Part shown: one piece after another, positions 1-9,777 of the stretch
Layout of the letters: the number at the start of each line of letters is the position of its first letter
Numbering within the stretch: position 1 is the stretch's first letter
From: Colwellia sp. MB3u-41
Lineage (GTDB): Bacteria > Pseudomonadota > Gammaproteobacteria > Enterobacterales > Alteromonadaceae
Direction of reading: 5' to 3'
NCBI RefSeq assembly: GCF_014076845.1
Contig: NZ_JACGUT010000058.1
Location: forward strand, 62,001-126,000
DNA length: 64,000 nt
The notes under the pieces: generated by a model
The model's input: only the letters and a program-made list of their open reading frames with translations
What the model was told of the DNA's origin: nothing
Databases searched by the model: none
Translations under genes and position numbers: made by a program

Positions 1-2
1 TG

Positions 3-692
3 CTCAATGTCCCCAGTATTGGTGAAGCCGCTTTTACTTTTACTGAGCCTCCTAATGAACAAGGAGAGTTTCGTGCTTTAATTCGTCAAATGGGTAAACT
101 TACCCATACTTTATTTACCCTGCCCAAAGGTGAAATTCTTGGTGCTCGTGGTCCTTTTGGACATGGGTGGCCGTTAGAGGAAATTATTGGCAAAAATATT
201 ATTATTATTGCTGGTGGTTGCGGCTTAGCACCTTTAGTCAATTTAATTAATGGTTTGATTGATAATCTAGCAGATGATCAACGAGTCGTCTTAGTTTATG
301 GGGCACAAAGCAAGCGAGCGCAATTATTGTCTCCTGAACGTGAACGTTGGCAAGCGCATATTAAAATTTATAACACCTTAAATGAAATAAAAGATCAATA
401 CACCTTAGCCGAAAATGAAAGCCAAGGGACACCACTGGATATAATAGATACAGCAATGTCTGCCTTTACCAAGCCACCAGCAACAGCACTCCTTTGCGGC
501 CCCGAAATAATGATGTACCGCGCTGCAAAACAGTTAGTTAATAAGGGAATGACCAACGATGCTATTTTTCTCGCCATTGAAAGACGTATGCATTGCGCCG
601 TTGGGCTATGTGGTCATTGCTATTTACATGAACACTATGTTTGCAAAAAGGGTCCTACGTTTAGTTGGCAAGAATTACAATCCCTCGTTTAG
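3..692 (+). CDS. FAD/NAD(P)-binding [2Fe-2S] oxidoreductase, sulfhydrogenase gamma / AsrB-like (5' truncated by window edge)
   Basis: The frame is open from base 3, so the start lies outside the window; the first internal ATG is at 90. What is seen is the C-terminal part of a ferredoxin-NADP reductase-type protein. It has a nucleotide-binding motif (IIIIAGGCGLAPL) and a C-terminal cysteine cluster C-x4-C-x2-C-x7-C inside MHCAVGLCGHCYLHEHYVC, typical of the [2Fe-2S] site of hydrogenase gamma, AsrB and PyrK-like subunits. Family knowledge: these subunits pass electrons between NAD(P)H, FAD and an iron-sulphur partner such as a NiFe (sulf)hydrogenase. The partner subunits would lie to the left of the window, so the exact complex is not shown. 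The last 18 bp overlap the 3' end of the convergent PEP synthase gene. Confident on family, less on the complex. Confidence 0.8.
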   Translation, partial: LNVPSIGEAAFTFTEPPNEQGEFRALIRQMGKLTHTLFTLPKGEILGARGPFGHGWPLEEIIGKNIIIIAGGCGLAPLVNLINGLIDNLADDQRVVLVYGAQSKRAQLLSPERERWQAHIKIYNTLNEIKDQYTLAENESQGTPLDIIDTAMSAFTKPPATALLCGPEIMMYRAAKQLVNKGMTNDAIFLAIERRMHCAVGLCGHCYLHEHYVCKKGPTFSWQELQSLV

Positions 693-3125
693 GGATAATT
701 GCTTTTGTTCAGCCTTAGCGATATGAATACTTGCTTTAACAACAGAGTCTGGGTTTAAGGAAATTGAATCGATACCAGCTTCCACCAAAAATTCGGCAAA
801 TTCAGGATGATCAGATGGCGCTTGCCCACAGATCCCTACTTTACAATGGTGCTGATGAGCCACTTGGATCATTTGCGCAATCATGATTTTTACCGCCTCA
901 TTTCTCGCATCAAATAAGGGTTTTAATTCGATGGAGTCTCTGTCTATACCCAACACTAATTGCGTCAAATCATTACTGCCAATAGAAAATCCATCAAAAC
1001 GTTGGGCAAACTGCTCAGCTAAAATAATATTTGATGGGATTTCACACATAACGTAAACCTGCAAACCATTAAGACCACGAGTGAGTCCTGCCTCTGCCAT
1101 TACCGCTAATACTTGGTCAGCTTCACTGGGCGTTCGACAAAAGGGGATCATAACAATAATATTATCAAAGCCCATCTCTTGACGAGCTTTGATAATGGCT
1201 TTGCACTCTAGTTTGAAAGCATCTCGATAAAGCGGATGATAATAACGAGAGGCACCACGTAGCCCTAACATAGGGTTTTCTTCTTCAATTTCAAAAAATT
1301 CACCCGCTAATAAACCTCGGTATTCATTTGATTTAAAATCTGACATACGCACAATCACAGGTTTAGGATATTGCGACGCTGCGATTTTACCAACACCTAA
1401 AGCAAGTTTATCAATAAAATAATCAGGAGGATTTTGATACCCTTGGGTTAATTGGTCTATTTTAGCGCGCACCTTGTTATCGCTTATTTTTTCAGGCTGT
1501 ATCAACGCCATGGGATGTAAACAAATTTGGCTAGAAATAATGAATTCAATACGCGTTAAACCAATGCCCGCAACGGGTAATGACCACCACTGAAAAATAC
1601 CATCAGGCATGGCCGCATTGATCATAATATCTGTTTTAGTTGTTGGTATATCAGCTAAATTAACCGCATGTTCTTCAAAAGCTAATTTGCCTTGATACAC
1701 TTTTCCTATTGAACCCTGTGCACAACTTAACGTCACCTCTTGCTCATTTTGCAATAACTGTGTGGCATTTTCACAACCGACAATAGCGGCTACTTTTAAC
1801 TCGCGACTTACAATGGCCGCATGACTGGTTGGACCGCCACTATCCGTTATAATTCCTGCCGCTCTACGCATAATTGGCACCCAATCAGGATCCGTTTTTT
1901 GCGTCACTAGAACCGCCCCATCTGGAAATTTATCGATATCTTTAGGGCTATCTATTTTAAATACGTTCCCTGTAGCAATAGCGCTGCCGACACTTGCCCC
2001 TTGAACAAGCACTGTTGACTCTTCTTTTAGCTGATAATTTACTAAGACTGAGCCCACCTTTTGCGACTCTACTGTTTCAGGCCTCGCCTGAACGATATAA
2101 AGTTGCTGGCTAACAGAGTCTTTCGCCCATTCCATATCCATAGCACAGCCATAGTGTTGCTCTATTTTGACTGCCCAGCGAGCAAGAATTAGAATTTCAT
2201 GGTCCTTAAGAACGAGTGTCGCTCTCTCATCCTCACTCGTATCAAGGGTAATAGTTGGCTGTTCTAGTGATGAGGAAAACAGCATTTTTTGACGTTTGTT
2301 ACCACAGTTTTTTTCAATAATAGGTCGCAAGTGTTCTTGGTTAAGTAAAGGCTTATAAACCATAAAACTATCGGGTGTTACTGTGCCCTTAACAATGGTT
2401 TCACCCAACCCCCAGGCGCCATTTATCACGACAACATCAGGAAAACCTGTTTCAGTGTCAAGACTAAACATCACTCCGGCACAATGAGCGTTAAGCATTT
2501 GTTGAACACCAACACAAAGCGCCAATTGTTGATGGTCAAAGCCTTGCTCTTGGCGGTAAACGATTGCTCTATCAGTATAAAGTGAAGCAAAGCATTGACG
2601 ACAAGCTTCAAGCAAATTGTCTTCACCAGTAACATTTAAATAGCTTTCTTGCTGACCGGCAAAACTCGCTTCAGGCAAATCTTCAGCGGTGGCTGAGCTT
2701 CTAACCGCGACACTGATATTGTCTTGTTCTTTTTCTTGAGAATTTTCTTTAGAAATCCGCTTTGAAAGCTCTTTATAGGCGCTACAAATTTCTTCTTGTT
2801 GCGTTGCTGTGAAATCTCCTTGGCTGATCAATGCCCTAATAGCTTTCCCCGTTAATGCTAAACTTTTAGCACCGGCAATATATGATTGTAAGTGTTGCTT
2901 AATAAGTTCATCAAGGTTGTTTTGACTTAAAAAGTCACGAAATAATTGGGCGCTAGTGGCAAAACCTGTAGGCACCGCAATGCCACTTTTCGACATAGCC
3001 GTGATCATTTCCCCTAGGCTCGCATTTTTACCGCCTACTTTAGCGACATCGGCAATGGTTAACTCATCAAACCAATAGAGGTAAGGACTATTAATATGAG
3101 TAGAAATATTAGCGTTATTGATCAT
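675..3125 (-). CDS. ppsA: Phosphoenolpyruvate synthase (pyruvate, water dikinase)
   Basis: Family reaction: ATP + pyruvate + water to PEP + AMP + phosphate. The 816 residues are close to the roughly 800 usual for PpsA. Domain order is an N-terminal ATP-grasp-like PPDK_N domain (about 15-350, with AVRSSATAEDLPEASFAGQQ), a phosphohistidine swivel domain (GGPTSHAAIVSREL, His435) and a C-terminal PEP/pyruvate TIM barrel (GIGLTRIEF; GSNDLTQLVLGIDRDS; catalytic-loop Cys in GICGQAPSDHPEF). It is the last gene of a minus-strand operon with a 2-oxoacid dehydrogenase and an acyl carrier protein. That is not the usual place for housekeeping ppsA, so this may be a paralogue dedicated to pyruvate/PEP recycling in that pathway; this is inference. 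The gap to the carrier protein upstream is 43 bp. Confidence 0.88.
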   Translation of the reverse strand: MINNANISTHINSPYLYWFDELTIADVAKVGGKNASLGEMITAMSKSGIAVPTGFATSAQLFRDFLSQNNLDELIKQHLQSYIAGAKSLALTGKAIRALISQGDFTATQQEEICSAYKELSKRISKENSQEKEQDNISVAVRSSATAEDLPEASFAGQQESYLNVTGEDNLLEACRQCFASLYTDRAIVYRQEQGFDHQQLALCVGVQQMLNAHCAGVMFSLDTETGFPDVVVINGAWGLGETIVKGTVTPDSFMVYKPLLNQEHLRPIIEKNCGNKRQKMLFSSSLEQPTITLDTSEDERATLVLKDHEILILARWAVKIEQHYGCAMDMEWAKDSVSQQLYIVQARPETVESQKVGSVLVNYQLKEESTVLVQGASVGSAIATGNVFKIDSPKDIDKFPDGAVLVTQKTDPDWVPIMRRAAGIITDSGGPTSHAAIVSRELKVAAIVGCENATQLLQNEQEVTLSCAQGSIGKVYQGKLAFEEHAVNLADIPTTKTDIMINAAMPDGIFQWWSLPVAGIGLTRIEFIISSQICLHPMALIQPEKISDNKVRAKIDQLTQGYQNPPDYFIDKLALGVGKIAASQYPKPVIVRMSDFKSNEYRGLLAGEFFEIEEENPMLGLRGASRYYHPLYRDAFKLECKAIIKARQEMGFDNIIVMIPFCRTPSEADQVLAVMAEAGLTRGLNGLQVYVMCEIPSNIILAEQFAQRFDGFSIGSNDLTQLVLGIDRDSIELKPLFDARNEAVKIMIAQMIQVAHQHHCKVGICGQAPSDHPEFAEFLVEAGIDSISLNPDSVVKASIHIAKAEQKQLSLNEGL

Positions 3126-3168
3126 GATGCTCTTCCTTATTTTTTGATTTATGCTTTTATCTTAACGG

Positions 3169-3441
3169 TTAGGCTTGAGGATTTTTGGAAAGCTGTGCAG
3201 ATAAATAGTTAAGCATTTTGTTAAAGGTATTCACTTGGGAGTAATCACCCTCAGCAATACTGACACCCGTAGATTTTTTTAAAGCGATTAAATAATTGAT
3301 AAAATCCATGGAATCTAAATCACATTCTTCACGAATATCTTCATCCATATTAATATCCTCTTGTTCAATTTCAGGCGCTGCCTCTTGAATAGCTTCAATA
3401 ATAATTTGTTGAATATTTTGTTGAGTATATGTGCTGCTCAT
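3169..3441 (-). CDS. Acyl carrier protein
   Basis: A small acidic helical protein with the phosphopantetheine attachment motif ECDLDSMDFINYLIALKK; the Ser of DSMD is the expected prosthetic-group site (Ser44 from the chosen start). Two ATGs compete, at 3447 and 3441. The one at 3441 makes an ATGA overlap with the E2 stop codon and has CCGGA six bases upstream, so it is preferred (90 aa). An ACP sitting between a lipoyl E2 and PEP synthase is unusual. It could accept an acyl group from the ligase or the dehydrogenase complex, but the sequence does not show which. The family call is firm; the role is inferred. Confidence 0.8.
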   Translation of the reverse strand: MSSTYTQQNIQQIIIEAIQEAAPEIEQEDINMDEDIREECDLDSMDFINYLIALKKSTGVSIAEGDYSQVNTFNKMLNYLSAQLSKNPQA

Positions 3442-4706
3442 AAGCATTCCGGTTTTTGTAATTTTTTAGCCAAATAGTTAAGAAACTTAGCGGCTAACAT
3501 GCCATCAATTACTCGATGATCAGCGCTCAAACTTAACGTTAATACTTGTGCTATCACCATATCATCATTAACAACTTTGACTATGTCTCTCACTTTACCA
3601 AAGCCTAAAATAGCCACTTGTGGTGGATAAATGATACCAAAAACACTGTCTGCTCCACGCTCCCCCATATTCGTCACTGTAACGGTGGCATCCATTAATT
3701 CTGAGCTGCGTAAGTGTCCGCTTCGACTACGTTCGGTAATATCTCGCAGACCTTGCATAAGCTCAGTTATTGATAATTTATCAACATCATGTATCGCTGG
3801 CACCACTAAACCACCTTGGCGTAAACTAATGACATTACCTATATGAATGGCACTGACTTGTTCAAAGTGATCGCCTTGAGGTAAATCACTTTGAGATATG
3901 TCCTTTTGGTAGAAACCGTTGAGCTTGGGATATTTAACCAAGGAGTTCGCCAACGCTTTTAATAATAATGCCAGTAAGATCACATGGTCTTCTGGTGGGC
4001 TTGTTTGATTTTGTTGTTGTAACCATTGTTGCGCACTCGTGATATCGACTTCTACGCTTAAATAAAAGTGTGGGATTTCCTGTTTTGATTTAGTCATTGC
4101 TACTGCGATAGCATTGCGCATATTTTGTTCTGTAGTACCCGCAAACTTAAGTTTCTTACTGTTTAGCTGTTTTTTATCTGTTAATAAAGGCGTTAGGTCA
4201 TTTAACAAAATAGCCCCTTGCGGACCGTTTCCTATAATGCCAGTTAAATTTATCTGTTGCTCTTTTGCCAAACGTCGAGCAATAGGCGATGCTTTAACAT
4301 CACTGATTTTGACATCAAGTACGTTAACTTGCTTATTAACGGGAGACGTTTCAACAACCGGAACAGATGTTTCATTTACTTTGTCCACTGCAGGTACTAC
4401 TGACTTAACTATTTTATTCGATGGTTCTGCTAAAGCAATGCGTGCCAATATAGTACCAACAGGTACTTCTATAACAGGTTCAACTAATATTTCTGTGATA
4501 GTACCGCTAGAATACACCTCCATGTCGATAGCTCCCTTTTGTGTTTCTAGTACGGCAATAATGTCACCACTATTAACTTTATCGCCTTCTTTGACTAACC
4601 ACTGAGTTAACGTACCTTCGGTCATATCAGCGCCCAGTGAAGGCATTGTTATATCTTCAAGCTCTGCCACGCTGCTTTTAACTTTATCACTTGGTGTCGA
4701 TGTCAT
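3438..4706 (-). CDS. Dihydrolipoamide acyltransferase, E2 of a pyruvate/acetoin-type dehydrogenase complex
   Basis: Transfers the acyl group made by E1 from lipoamide to CoA. The 422 residues contain one N-terminal lipoyl domain (ETQKGAID, lipoyl Lys57), a proline/valine-rich linker, a peripheral subunit-binding domain (ASPIARRLAKEQQINLTGI) and the C-terminal acetyltransferase domain ending in the catalytic SADHRVIDG motif (His397). Its ATG overlaps the E1-beta stop by one base (TAATG), which points to translational coupling. A single lipoyl domain is typical of acetoin dehydrogenase (AcoC) and Gram-positive-type PDH rather than enterobacterial AceF. No E3 gene is present, so a chromosomal lipoamide dehydrogenase would have to be shared. 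Substrate (pyruvate, acetoin or another 2-oxoacid) cannot be read from sequence alone. Confidence 0.87.
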   Translation of the reverse strand: MTSTPSDKVKSSVAELEDITMPSLGADMTEGTLTQWLVKEGDKVNSGDIIAVLETQKGAIDMEVYSSGTITEILVEPVIEVPVGTILARIALAEPSNKIVKSVVPAVDKVNETSVPVVETSPVNKQVNVLDVKISDVKASPIARRLAKEQQINLTGIIGNGPQGAILLNDLTPLLTDKKQLNSKKLKFAGTTEQNMRNAIAVAMTKSKQEIPHFYLSVEVDITSAQQWLQQQNQTSPPEDHVILLALLLKALANSLVKYPKLNGFYQKDISQSDLPQGDHFEQVSAIHIGNVISLRQGGLVVPAIHDVDKLSITELMQGLRDITERSRSGHLRSSELMDATVTVTNMGERGADSVFGIIYPPQVAILGFGKVRDIVKVVNDDMVIAQVLTLSLSADHRVIDGMLAAKFLNYLAKKLQKPECL

Positions 4707-5689
4707 TATCGCGCTACCATAATATTTTGAGCCGCTGTCACGATTTGTTCAACTTGAGGTAATGCTGCTTGCTCAAGGTGGCTAGGATAAGGAATAGGAA
4801 CTTCTACCGTACAAAGCCGTTTAACTGGTGCATCTAAATGCCAAAAAGCTTGTTCCATAATAATTGCACTAATCTCTCCTGCCAAACTGCCCGTAAGCCA
4901 AGCTTCATCAATGATAATCGCACGATGTGTTTTGGTGACACTGGCAACAATAGCCTTTGTATCAAGAGGCCGTAAACAGCGTAGGTCTAACACTTCAGCG
5001 CTAATATTTAATTTTTTAAGTTGTTTAGCTGCAGATAATGCTTTATGTAAACTGCCTCCATAGGTGATCAAACTAACATCGGTTCCTTGCTGTCGAACTA
5101 ACGCTTTTTCCATGCTTACTTCACTGTTTTCTAAAACGTCTCCACGCGTATTTAACAACATGACATGCTCAAAAATCACCACAGGATCGGGATCCGCTAA
5201 TGCTTGAATTAACATATGCTTTGCATCAGTATGCGTTGCCGGACTTAACACTTTTAAACCAGGAATATGCGCATAAAAATTTTCCCAACTATGGGAGTGT
5301 TGTGCGGCAAGTTGTAGACCTGCGCCACATGCCATGCGAATAACCAATGGCACATTTACCTGTCCTCCTGACATATGGCGCAGTGTTGCTGCACTATTAA
5401 CAATTTGATCCATCGCCAATAAGCTAAAATTAACCGTCATCACTTCAATAATTGGGCGCATGCCACCCAATGCAGCGCCTACGCCTACACCAACAAAACC
5501 CGATTCACATAAAGGTGTATCAATAATTTTATGCTCACCATATCGTTCAAGTAATCCTTTACTAACACCATAACAGCCGCCATAACAACCGACATCTTCA
5601 CCCATCAAAAATACGCGGTCATCATCAATAAGCGCCTGCTCAATACCCGCTCGCAAAGCTTCGCGATAAGTCAACACTTGCTCGCTCAT
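4706..5689 (-). CDS. 2-oxoacid (pyruvate/acetoin) dehydrogenase E1 component, beta subunit
   Basis: A transketolase-like pyrimidine-binding domain (from [20 protein letters not shown] to about residue 180, including [19 protein letters not shown] and the [20 protein letters not shown] stretch) is followed by a C-terminal transketolase domain ([25 protein letters not shown]). The 327 residues match PdhB/AcoB. With the alpha subunit it forms the thiamine-diphosphate heterotetramer that decarboxylates the oxoacid and reductively acylates E2. The gene overlaps E1-alpha by 4 bp (ATGA) and E2 by 1 bp. The family does not separate pyruvate from acetoin or branched-chain substrates without structural comparison. 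Confidence 0.88.
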   Translation of the reverse strand: MSEQVLTYREALRAGIEQALIDDDRVFLMGEDVGCYGGCYGVSKGLLERYGEHKIIDTPLCESGFVGVGVGAALGGMRPIIEVMTVNFSLLAMDQIVNSAATLRHMSGGQVNVPLVIRMACGAGLQLAAQHSHSWENFYAHIPGLKVLSPATHTDAKHMLIQALADPDPVVIFEHVMLLNTRGDVLENSEVSMEKALVRQQGTDVSLITYGGSLHKALSAAKQLKKLNISAEVLDLRCLRPLDTKAIVASVTKTHRAIIIDEAWLTGSLAGEISAIIMEQAFWHLDAPVKRLCTVEVPIPYPSHLEQAALPQVEQIVTAAQNIMVAR

Positions 5690-6699
5690 GATTGCTCTCC
5701 TTGGCTTGTATTAGTCGATGATACAGCTGGGCTATAAACATCTTTAGTTAGATCCGATATCGGCTCCCATTCGCCTTGTTCTGCAAACGTAATCGCTGCT
5801 TGTATTTCATCCTTTATTTCAGCTTCAATGCTGCTAATTTCTTTATCTTCTAGACGGTTATTATCTTTTAACCAAGTAATTAAACGGATCACCGGACCTT
5901 GTTCTTGCCATAACTTCACTTCAGCCTTATCTCGGTATAACTGTCCATCAAAGCTTGAATGTCCACGAAATCGATAACTTTGACACTCTAAAAAATACGG
6001 CTTATTAGTTTCTCTGATTTGATCAACCGCTTTGCTACTTGCCGCTTCAATATCAACAACATTCATGCCATCAACCTGCACTGCGGTCATTCCATAGCTA
6101 CTGGCTTTTTTAGCAATATTGGTTTCAGATTCAGACAGTGCCAACGCTGTTCCCATGGCATAGCGATTATTTTCACAAATGAATAGCACCGGTAATTGCC
6201 ATAACACGGCTAGGTTCATTGCCTCATGAAACTCCCCTTCAGCAACAGCACCTTCACCAAAAAAACACACGGTTAGCGCTTGTTGCTCTTGTTTTTTATT
6301 TGCCATAGCCAGGCCTACTGCTAAAGGTAAACCACCACCAACAATGGCATTACCACCGTAAAAATGCTGGCTTTTATCAAATAGGTGCATAGAGCCGCCG
6401 CGCCCTCGGCTACAGCCATTAGTACGACCATACATTTCGGCTAAAATAGACTTCATTGATAAGCCACGCGCCAATGCATGACCATGCTCTCGATAAGTGG
6501 CAACAATATTATCTTTAGCGCAAAGGGTTGACATTACACCAACCGCAATGGCTTCTTCACCAATGTATAAATGCAAAAAACCACGGATTTTTTCTTGCGC
6601 ATAAAGCTCGGCACATTTTTCTTCAAAGTGTCGAATGCGTAACATTTTTTTGAGCTGCGCAAGTAAATACGTTCGATCAAGGTGTAATTTATGCTTCAT
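5686..6699 (-). CDS. 2-oxoacid (pyruvate/acetoin) dehydrogenase E1 component, alpha subunit
   Basis: Thiamine-diphosphate-binding subunit of 337 residues. The ThDP/Mg motif is visible at about 148-178 ([20 protein letters not shown] ending in CENN), and the AcoA/PdhA landmarks [20 protein letters not shown] and [13 protein letters not shown] are present. The last of these holds the loop that is phosphorylated in mitochondrial enzymes. It works with the beta subunit encoded immediately downstream. It overlaps both neighbours by 4 bp (ATGA junctions with the ligase upstream and E1-beta downstream), so the three genes are very likely co-translated. Confidence 0.88.
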   Translation of the reverse strand: MKHKLHLDRTYLLAQLKKMLRIRHFEEKCAELYAQEKIRGFLHLYIGEEAIAVGVMSTLCAKDNIVATYREHGHALARGLSMKSILAEMYGRTNGCSRGRGGSMHLFDKSQHFYGGNAIVGGGLPLAVGLAMANKKQEQQALTVCFFGEGAVAEGEFHEAMNLAVLWQLPVLFICENNRYAMGTALALSESETNIAKKASSYGMTAVQVDGMNVVDIEAASSKAVDQIRETNKPYFLECQSYRFRGHSSFDGQLYRDKAEVKLWQEQGPVIRLITWLKDNNRLEDKEISSIEAEIKDEIQAAITFAEQGEWEPISDLTKDVYSPAVSSTNTSQGEQS

Positions 6700-8441
6700 T
6701 GCTCATCACTCTCTAAAGTTGATATGTCGCCTAGTGGCAAGCCCAGTTCTCGTGCTTTAAGTAAACGACGCATTATTTTGCCGCTGCGAGTTTTGGGTAA
6801 GTTTTGTCGAAATACTATTTCTTTTGGGGCAACCGCTGCGCCAAGTTTTTTACGGGCAAAGCCTTTAAGCTGCTTTTGTAATTGCTCACTTGGGATTACG
6901 CCTGATTTTAAGGTAACGTAAGCCTTAACAACCTCTCCAGCGATGTCATCCGGTATGCCAATAACGCCTACCTCAATCACATCTTCATGTTCCATCAAGG
7001 CACTTTCTACTTCAAAAGGACCTATTAAGTGACCCGATGATTTAATTAAATCGTCAGCGCGGCCTACAAACCAGTAGTAACCTTGTTCATCTCTATAAGC
7101 TAAATCACCGCTGAGATACCAGCCTTGTGTGAAACAATGTTGGTATTTTTCATTTTGGTGTAGATAGCCACGAAACATTGATGGCCAGCCTTGTTTTAAT
7201 GCTAATTCGCCAATTTGATTTGCTTCACTGAGTACTTCGAGAGTCACTTGCTCACTTTCTTTATTAGTTCGCTTAACAATTCCTGCCTCAATACCAGGTA
7301 ATGGCAAGCCCATAGCGCCGGGTTTAATTGGCATGCTGGCATAGTTGGCAATCATTATTGCTCCCGTTTCTGTTTGCCACCAATTATCATGAAAAGGCAA
7401 ACCGAGAACACGTTCACTCCACACAACAGCTTCAGGATTAAGTGGCTCACCGACACTAGCGATAAAACGCAGGTGTGATAAATCATATTGCGCTCGTATC
7501 TCACAACCTGCTTTCATTAACAGTCGAATAGCGGTTGGCGCGCTATACCAAACATTGACTTGCTGTTGCTCAAGTATTTGATACCAACGCTCTACGTCAA
7601 ATTCAGCCTCATCAACAATCATGGTGGCACCAAGACATAAAGGCGCAATAATGCCGTAAGTAGTACCGGTGACCCAACCCGGATCAGCCGTACACCAATA
7701 AATGTCGGTTGCATGTATATCAAGCGCATAATAAGCAGAAGATTTATGTGCCACGACGGCATGATGAACATGAACAACCCCTTTAGGTTTCCCTGTAGTA
7801 CCGCTGGTAAAGTGCAATAAAGCCATATCATCTGGCGATGTTTTTACACAAGGTAAACCCGCGTTGGCATTTTCCATTAATTTAGTTACCGCATAGCAAC
7901 CATCATCAAGGACACCTACTCCGTCAATTAATAAAATAGCCTTTAAGTGAGGCAATTCTTGCCACCATTTAGCGACTTTTTTTCGATACAAACTCATGGT
8001 GGTAACGAGGACATTGGCTTCACCTATTTCCATGCGAGAACGAATAGGTTCAGGACCAAAATCTGAAAATAAGGGAGTGAAAACACAACCGGCTTTTAAG
8101 GTACCTAAGGCTGCAATATATAATAAAGGTAATCGACCTGCTAAGCTGAAAACGCGACTGCACGGTTCAAGGCCAAGTGTATTTAACACACTAGCAAAAC
8201 GGCTGGTTTGTTCAGCTAAATCGCGATAGGTAAAATCAACACATTGATTTTGCTTACCAAGCCAACGCAAGGCTATTTTGTTTTCATTTGGGGTGTTTAA
8301 ATGGCTATCAACAGCTTGATACGCAATATTGAGTTGCGGCGTTATACTAGGCCAATTAAAGTGTTGATAGCATTGTTGATAATCAGGTAAATTACTTACT
8401 TGATTATCACTAGTATATTTATTAATTATTTTTTTATGCAT
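6696..8441 (-). CDS. AMP-forming acyl-CoA (acetyl-CoA-like) synthetase
   Basis: An adenylate-forming ligase of 581 residues that activates a carboxylic acid as acyl-AMP and then acyl-CoA. Motifs seen: the P-loop [17 protein letters not shown] (about 211-227), [10 protein letters not shown], the hinge region [20 protein letters not shown] and the C-terminal catalytic Lys in [10 protein letters not shown] (about Lys555). The length and the [13 protein letters not shown] tail fit the AcsA branch (about 570 aa) better than the 650-residue Acs. It is the first gene of the operon. Acetate or propionate is the most likely substrate, but with an ACP downstream a larger acyl group is possible. The start is the ATG at 8441. 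Confidence 0.83.
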   Translation of the reverse strand: MHKKIINKYTSDNQVSNLPDYQQCYQHFNWPSITPQLNIAYQAVDSHLNTPNENKIALRWLGKQNQCVDFTYRDLAEQTSRFASVLNTLGLEPCSRVFSLAGRLPLLYIAALGTLKAGCVFTPLFSDFGPEPIRSRMEIGEANVLVTTMSLYRKKVAKWWQELPHLKAILLIDGVGVLDDGCYAVTKLMENANAGLPCVKTSPDDMALLHFTSGTTGKPKGVVHVHHAVVAHKSSAYYALDIHATDIYWCTADPGWVTGTTYGIIAPLCLGATMIVDEAEFDVERWYQILEQQQVNVWYSAPTAIRLLMKAGCEIRAQYDLSHLRFIASVGEPLNPEAVVWSERVLGLPFHDNWWQTETGAIMIANYASMPIKPGAMGLPLPGIEAGIVKRTNKESEQVTLEVLSEANQIGELALKQGWPSMFRGYLHQNEKYQHCFTQGWYLSGDLAYRDEQGYYWFVGRADDLIKSSGHLIGPFEVESALMEHEDVIEVGVIGIPDDIAGEVVKAYVTLKSGVIPSEQLQKQLKGFARKKLGAAVAPKEIVFRQNLPKTRSGKIMRRLLKARELGLPLGDISTLESDEQ

Positions 8442-8547
8442 ACTTTATATTTGCAGTTTTGTTTAATGAACAGCCCATATACTTCTCAAACAAGTTAGAT
8501 ATAAACTTAGGTATAGTATTTGTACAAATTCCTCCTATGCTTTTCAA

Positions 8548-8559
8548 TGATCTAAATCA
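8548..8559. promoter_or_regulatory. Candidate FNR/CRP-family binding site upstream of the ligase-E1-E2-ACP-PPS operon
   Basis: The sequence reads TGAT-CTAA-ATCA, a perfect inner core of the TTGAT-N4-ATCAA FNR consensus, about 107 bp upstream of the ligase start. Anaerobic control would fit the nearby hydrogenase-type gene. A single short site can arise by chance. Confidence 0.35.
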
Positions 8560-8698
8560 GTTAGTTATTAATGCCTTCTAAAACCTTCACCGCTTAACCT
8601 TTATTAGCGCAATGAAATAGGTTTAAGTGATGGGTTATTCGACAAACATGATAACTGACTCGCTTAAGCCAGCGTATTGCTTCTACCTCTTTTTTTGC

Positions 8699-9610
8699 TT
8701 ACGACACAGTGACATTGCCTGTGGTAATATTACTCATTGCGTTATTTCTCAGCGGGTTTAATTGGGCCAATAATTTTTCGTAAGCTTTACTCGCTAGTTG
8801 AGCATTTTGATGCCAATGTTGTTGATCTATATTGTCAGTAATATGTCTAACAATGGTCATAAATTGCTTTACATATACCACTAAATCGTCATTATCTTTT
8901 ACGGCAAAAGCACAATACTCTTCCTCATCAAAGCACTCATGCAAACGCTGTAAATGATCTAAAATATCAATAGCTGCTACTAGCTGTTGCCACTGAGGAT
9001 TATTTGCTTTGTCTAAATGAATAAAATCGACATAAGCATCAGTTTCAATCGCCCAATCAATGTATCAGCAGGGAATTGATCAGGGATAATAATGTGCTCT
9101 AAGCCACTCATTCGCTCTTGCATCATGCTTATGCCAACAAAAATCAAACCCAATCCTGCTAATGCAAAGCCGATGGAGGCAATGCGCTCTTTAACGAACA
9201 ATTTAAGAATAGCGCCAATAAAAACAACCGGTAAAATAACGGTACCTAGCTTTAATTTAAAGCCTAATAGAACCACTAACCAATCTGTAATAGTGGTTCC
9301 TGCATTGGCACCAAAAATAATACCTAATGACGGTGAAAACGTCATTAAGCCAGCACCAACAAAACCAACAGCAGCTACCGTTAACGCACTTGATGACTGC
9401 AATATCGCTGTACAAGTAACGCCTGTCAAAGCAGCAGAAAATGGGCTTTTAGTGAGTTTTTTAGTGAATTACAAATAATGCCTCCTGCAAGTTCGTGTAA
9501 TGTTCCAGTCATCACAATCATGCCTAATAAAAAAATACCAAGCCCACCAAGCACCTGAAATAAGATGGTTAAATGATTAATATAAGCCCCTTCATTAATA
9601 CCGTTCTCAC
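8699..9610 (-). pseudogene. Decayed Na+/phosphate cotransporter (NptA/YjbB-like) with frameshifts and internal deletion
   Basis: Read on the minus strand, the segment starts with a membrane stretch (about 9590 down to 9460, containing VLGGLGIFLLGMIVMTGTLH). It then shifts frame at a five-A run near 9460, where six would restore SLKKLTKSPFSAALTG, and continues with the family QSSSA repeat (GVTCTAILQSSSALTVAAVG) to about 9065. There the frame changes again and jumps to a C-terminal PhoU-like helical tail (DAYVDFIHLDKANNPQWQQL through the stop at 8699). Intact family members are near 550 residues; only about 300 remain, so the second copy of the transport repeat has been lost. No plausible start codon is seen. 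The gene is judged non-functional. Confidence 0.75.
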
Positions 9611-9777
9611 TGCATTTAAAAGTTTATCTTTAACCTTGCCCCTGACTTATGTCAGGTAAAAACGATTTTTCCTTTAATTTAAGATAATTACAACATTAGA
9701 CATTTAGTAGATTCAGATGATCTAACTACACTGATCATATTGTCCTAACGATAGGAATAAAAATATGAGGACTTGTC

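Noticed and set aside
8603-8613. ATTAGCGCAAT upstream of the ligase operon resembling the LacI-type sites
   Set aside because: Only a partial palindrome, far from any LacI-regulated gene; likely chance.
9642-9657. Hairpin CCTGAC-TTAT-GTCAGG upstream of nfeD
   Set aside because: No T-tract and no match to a known regulator; possibly left from the decayed transporter promoter.
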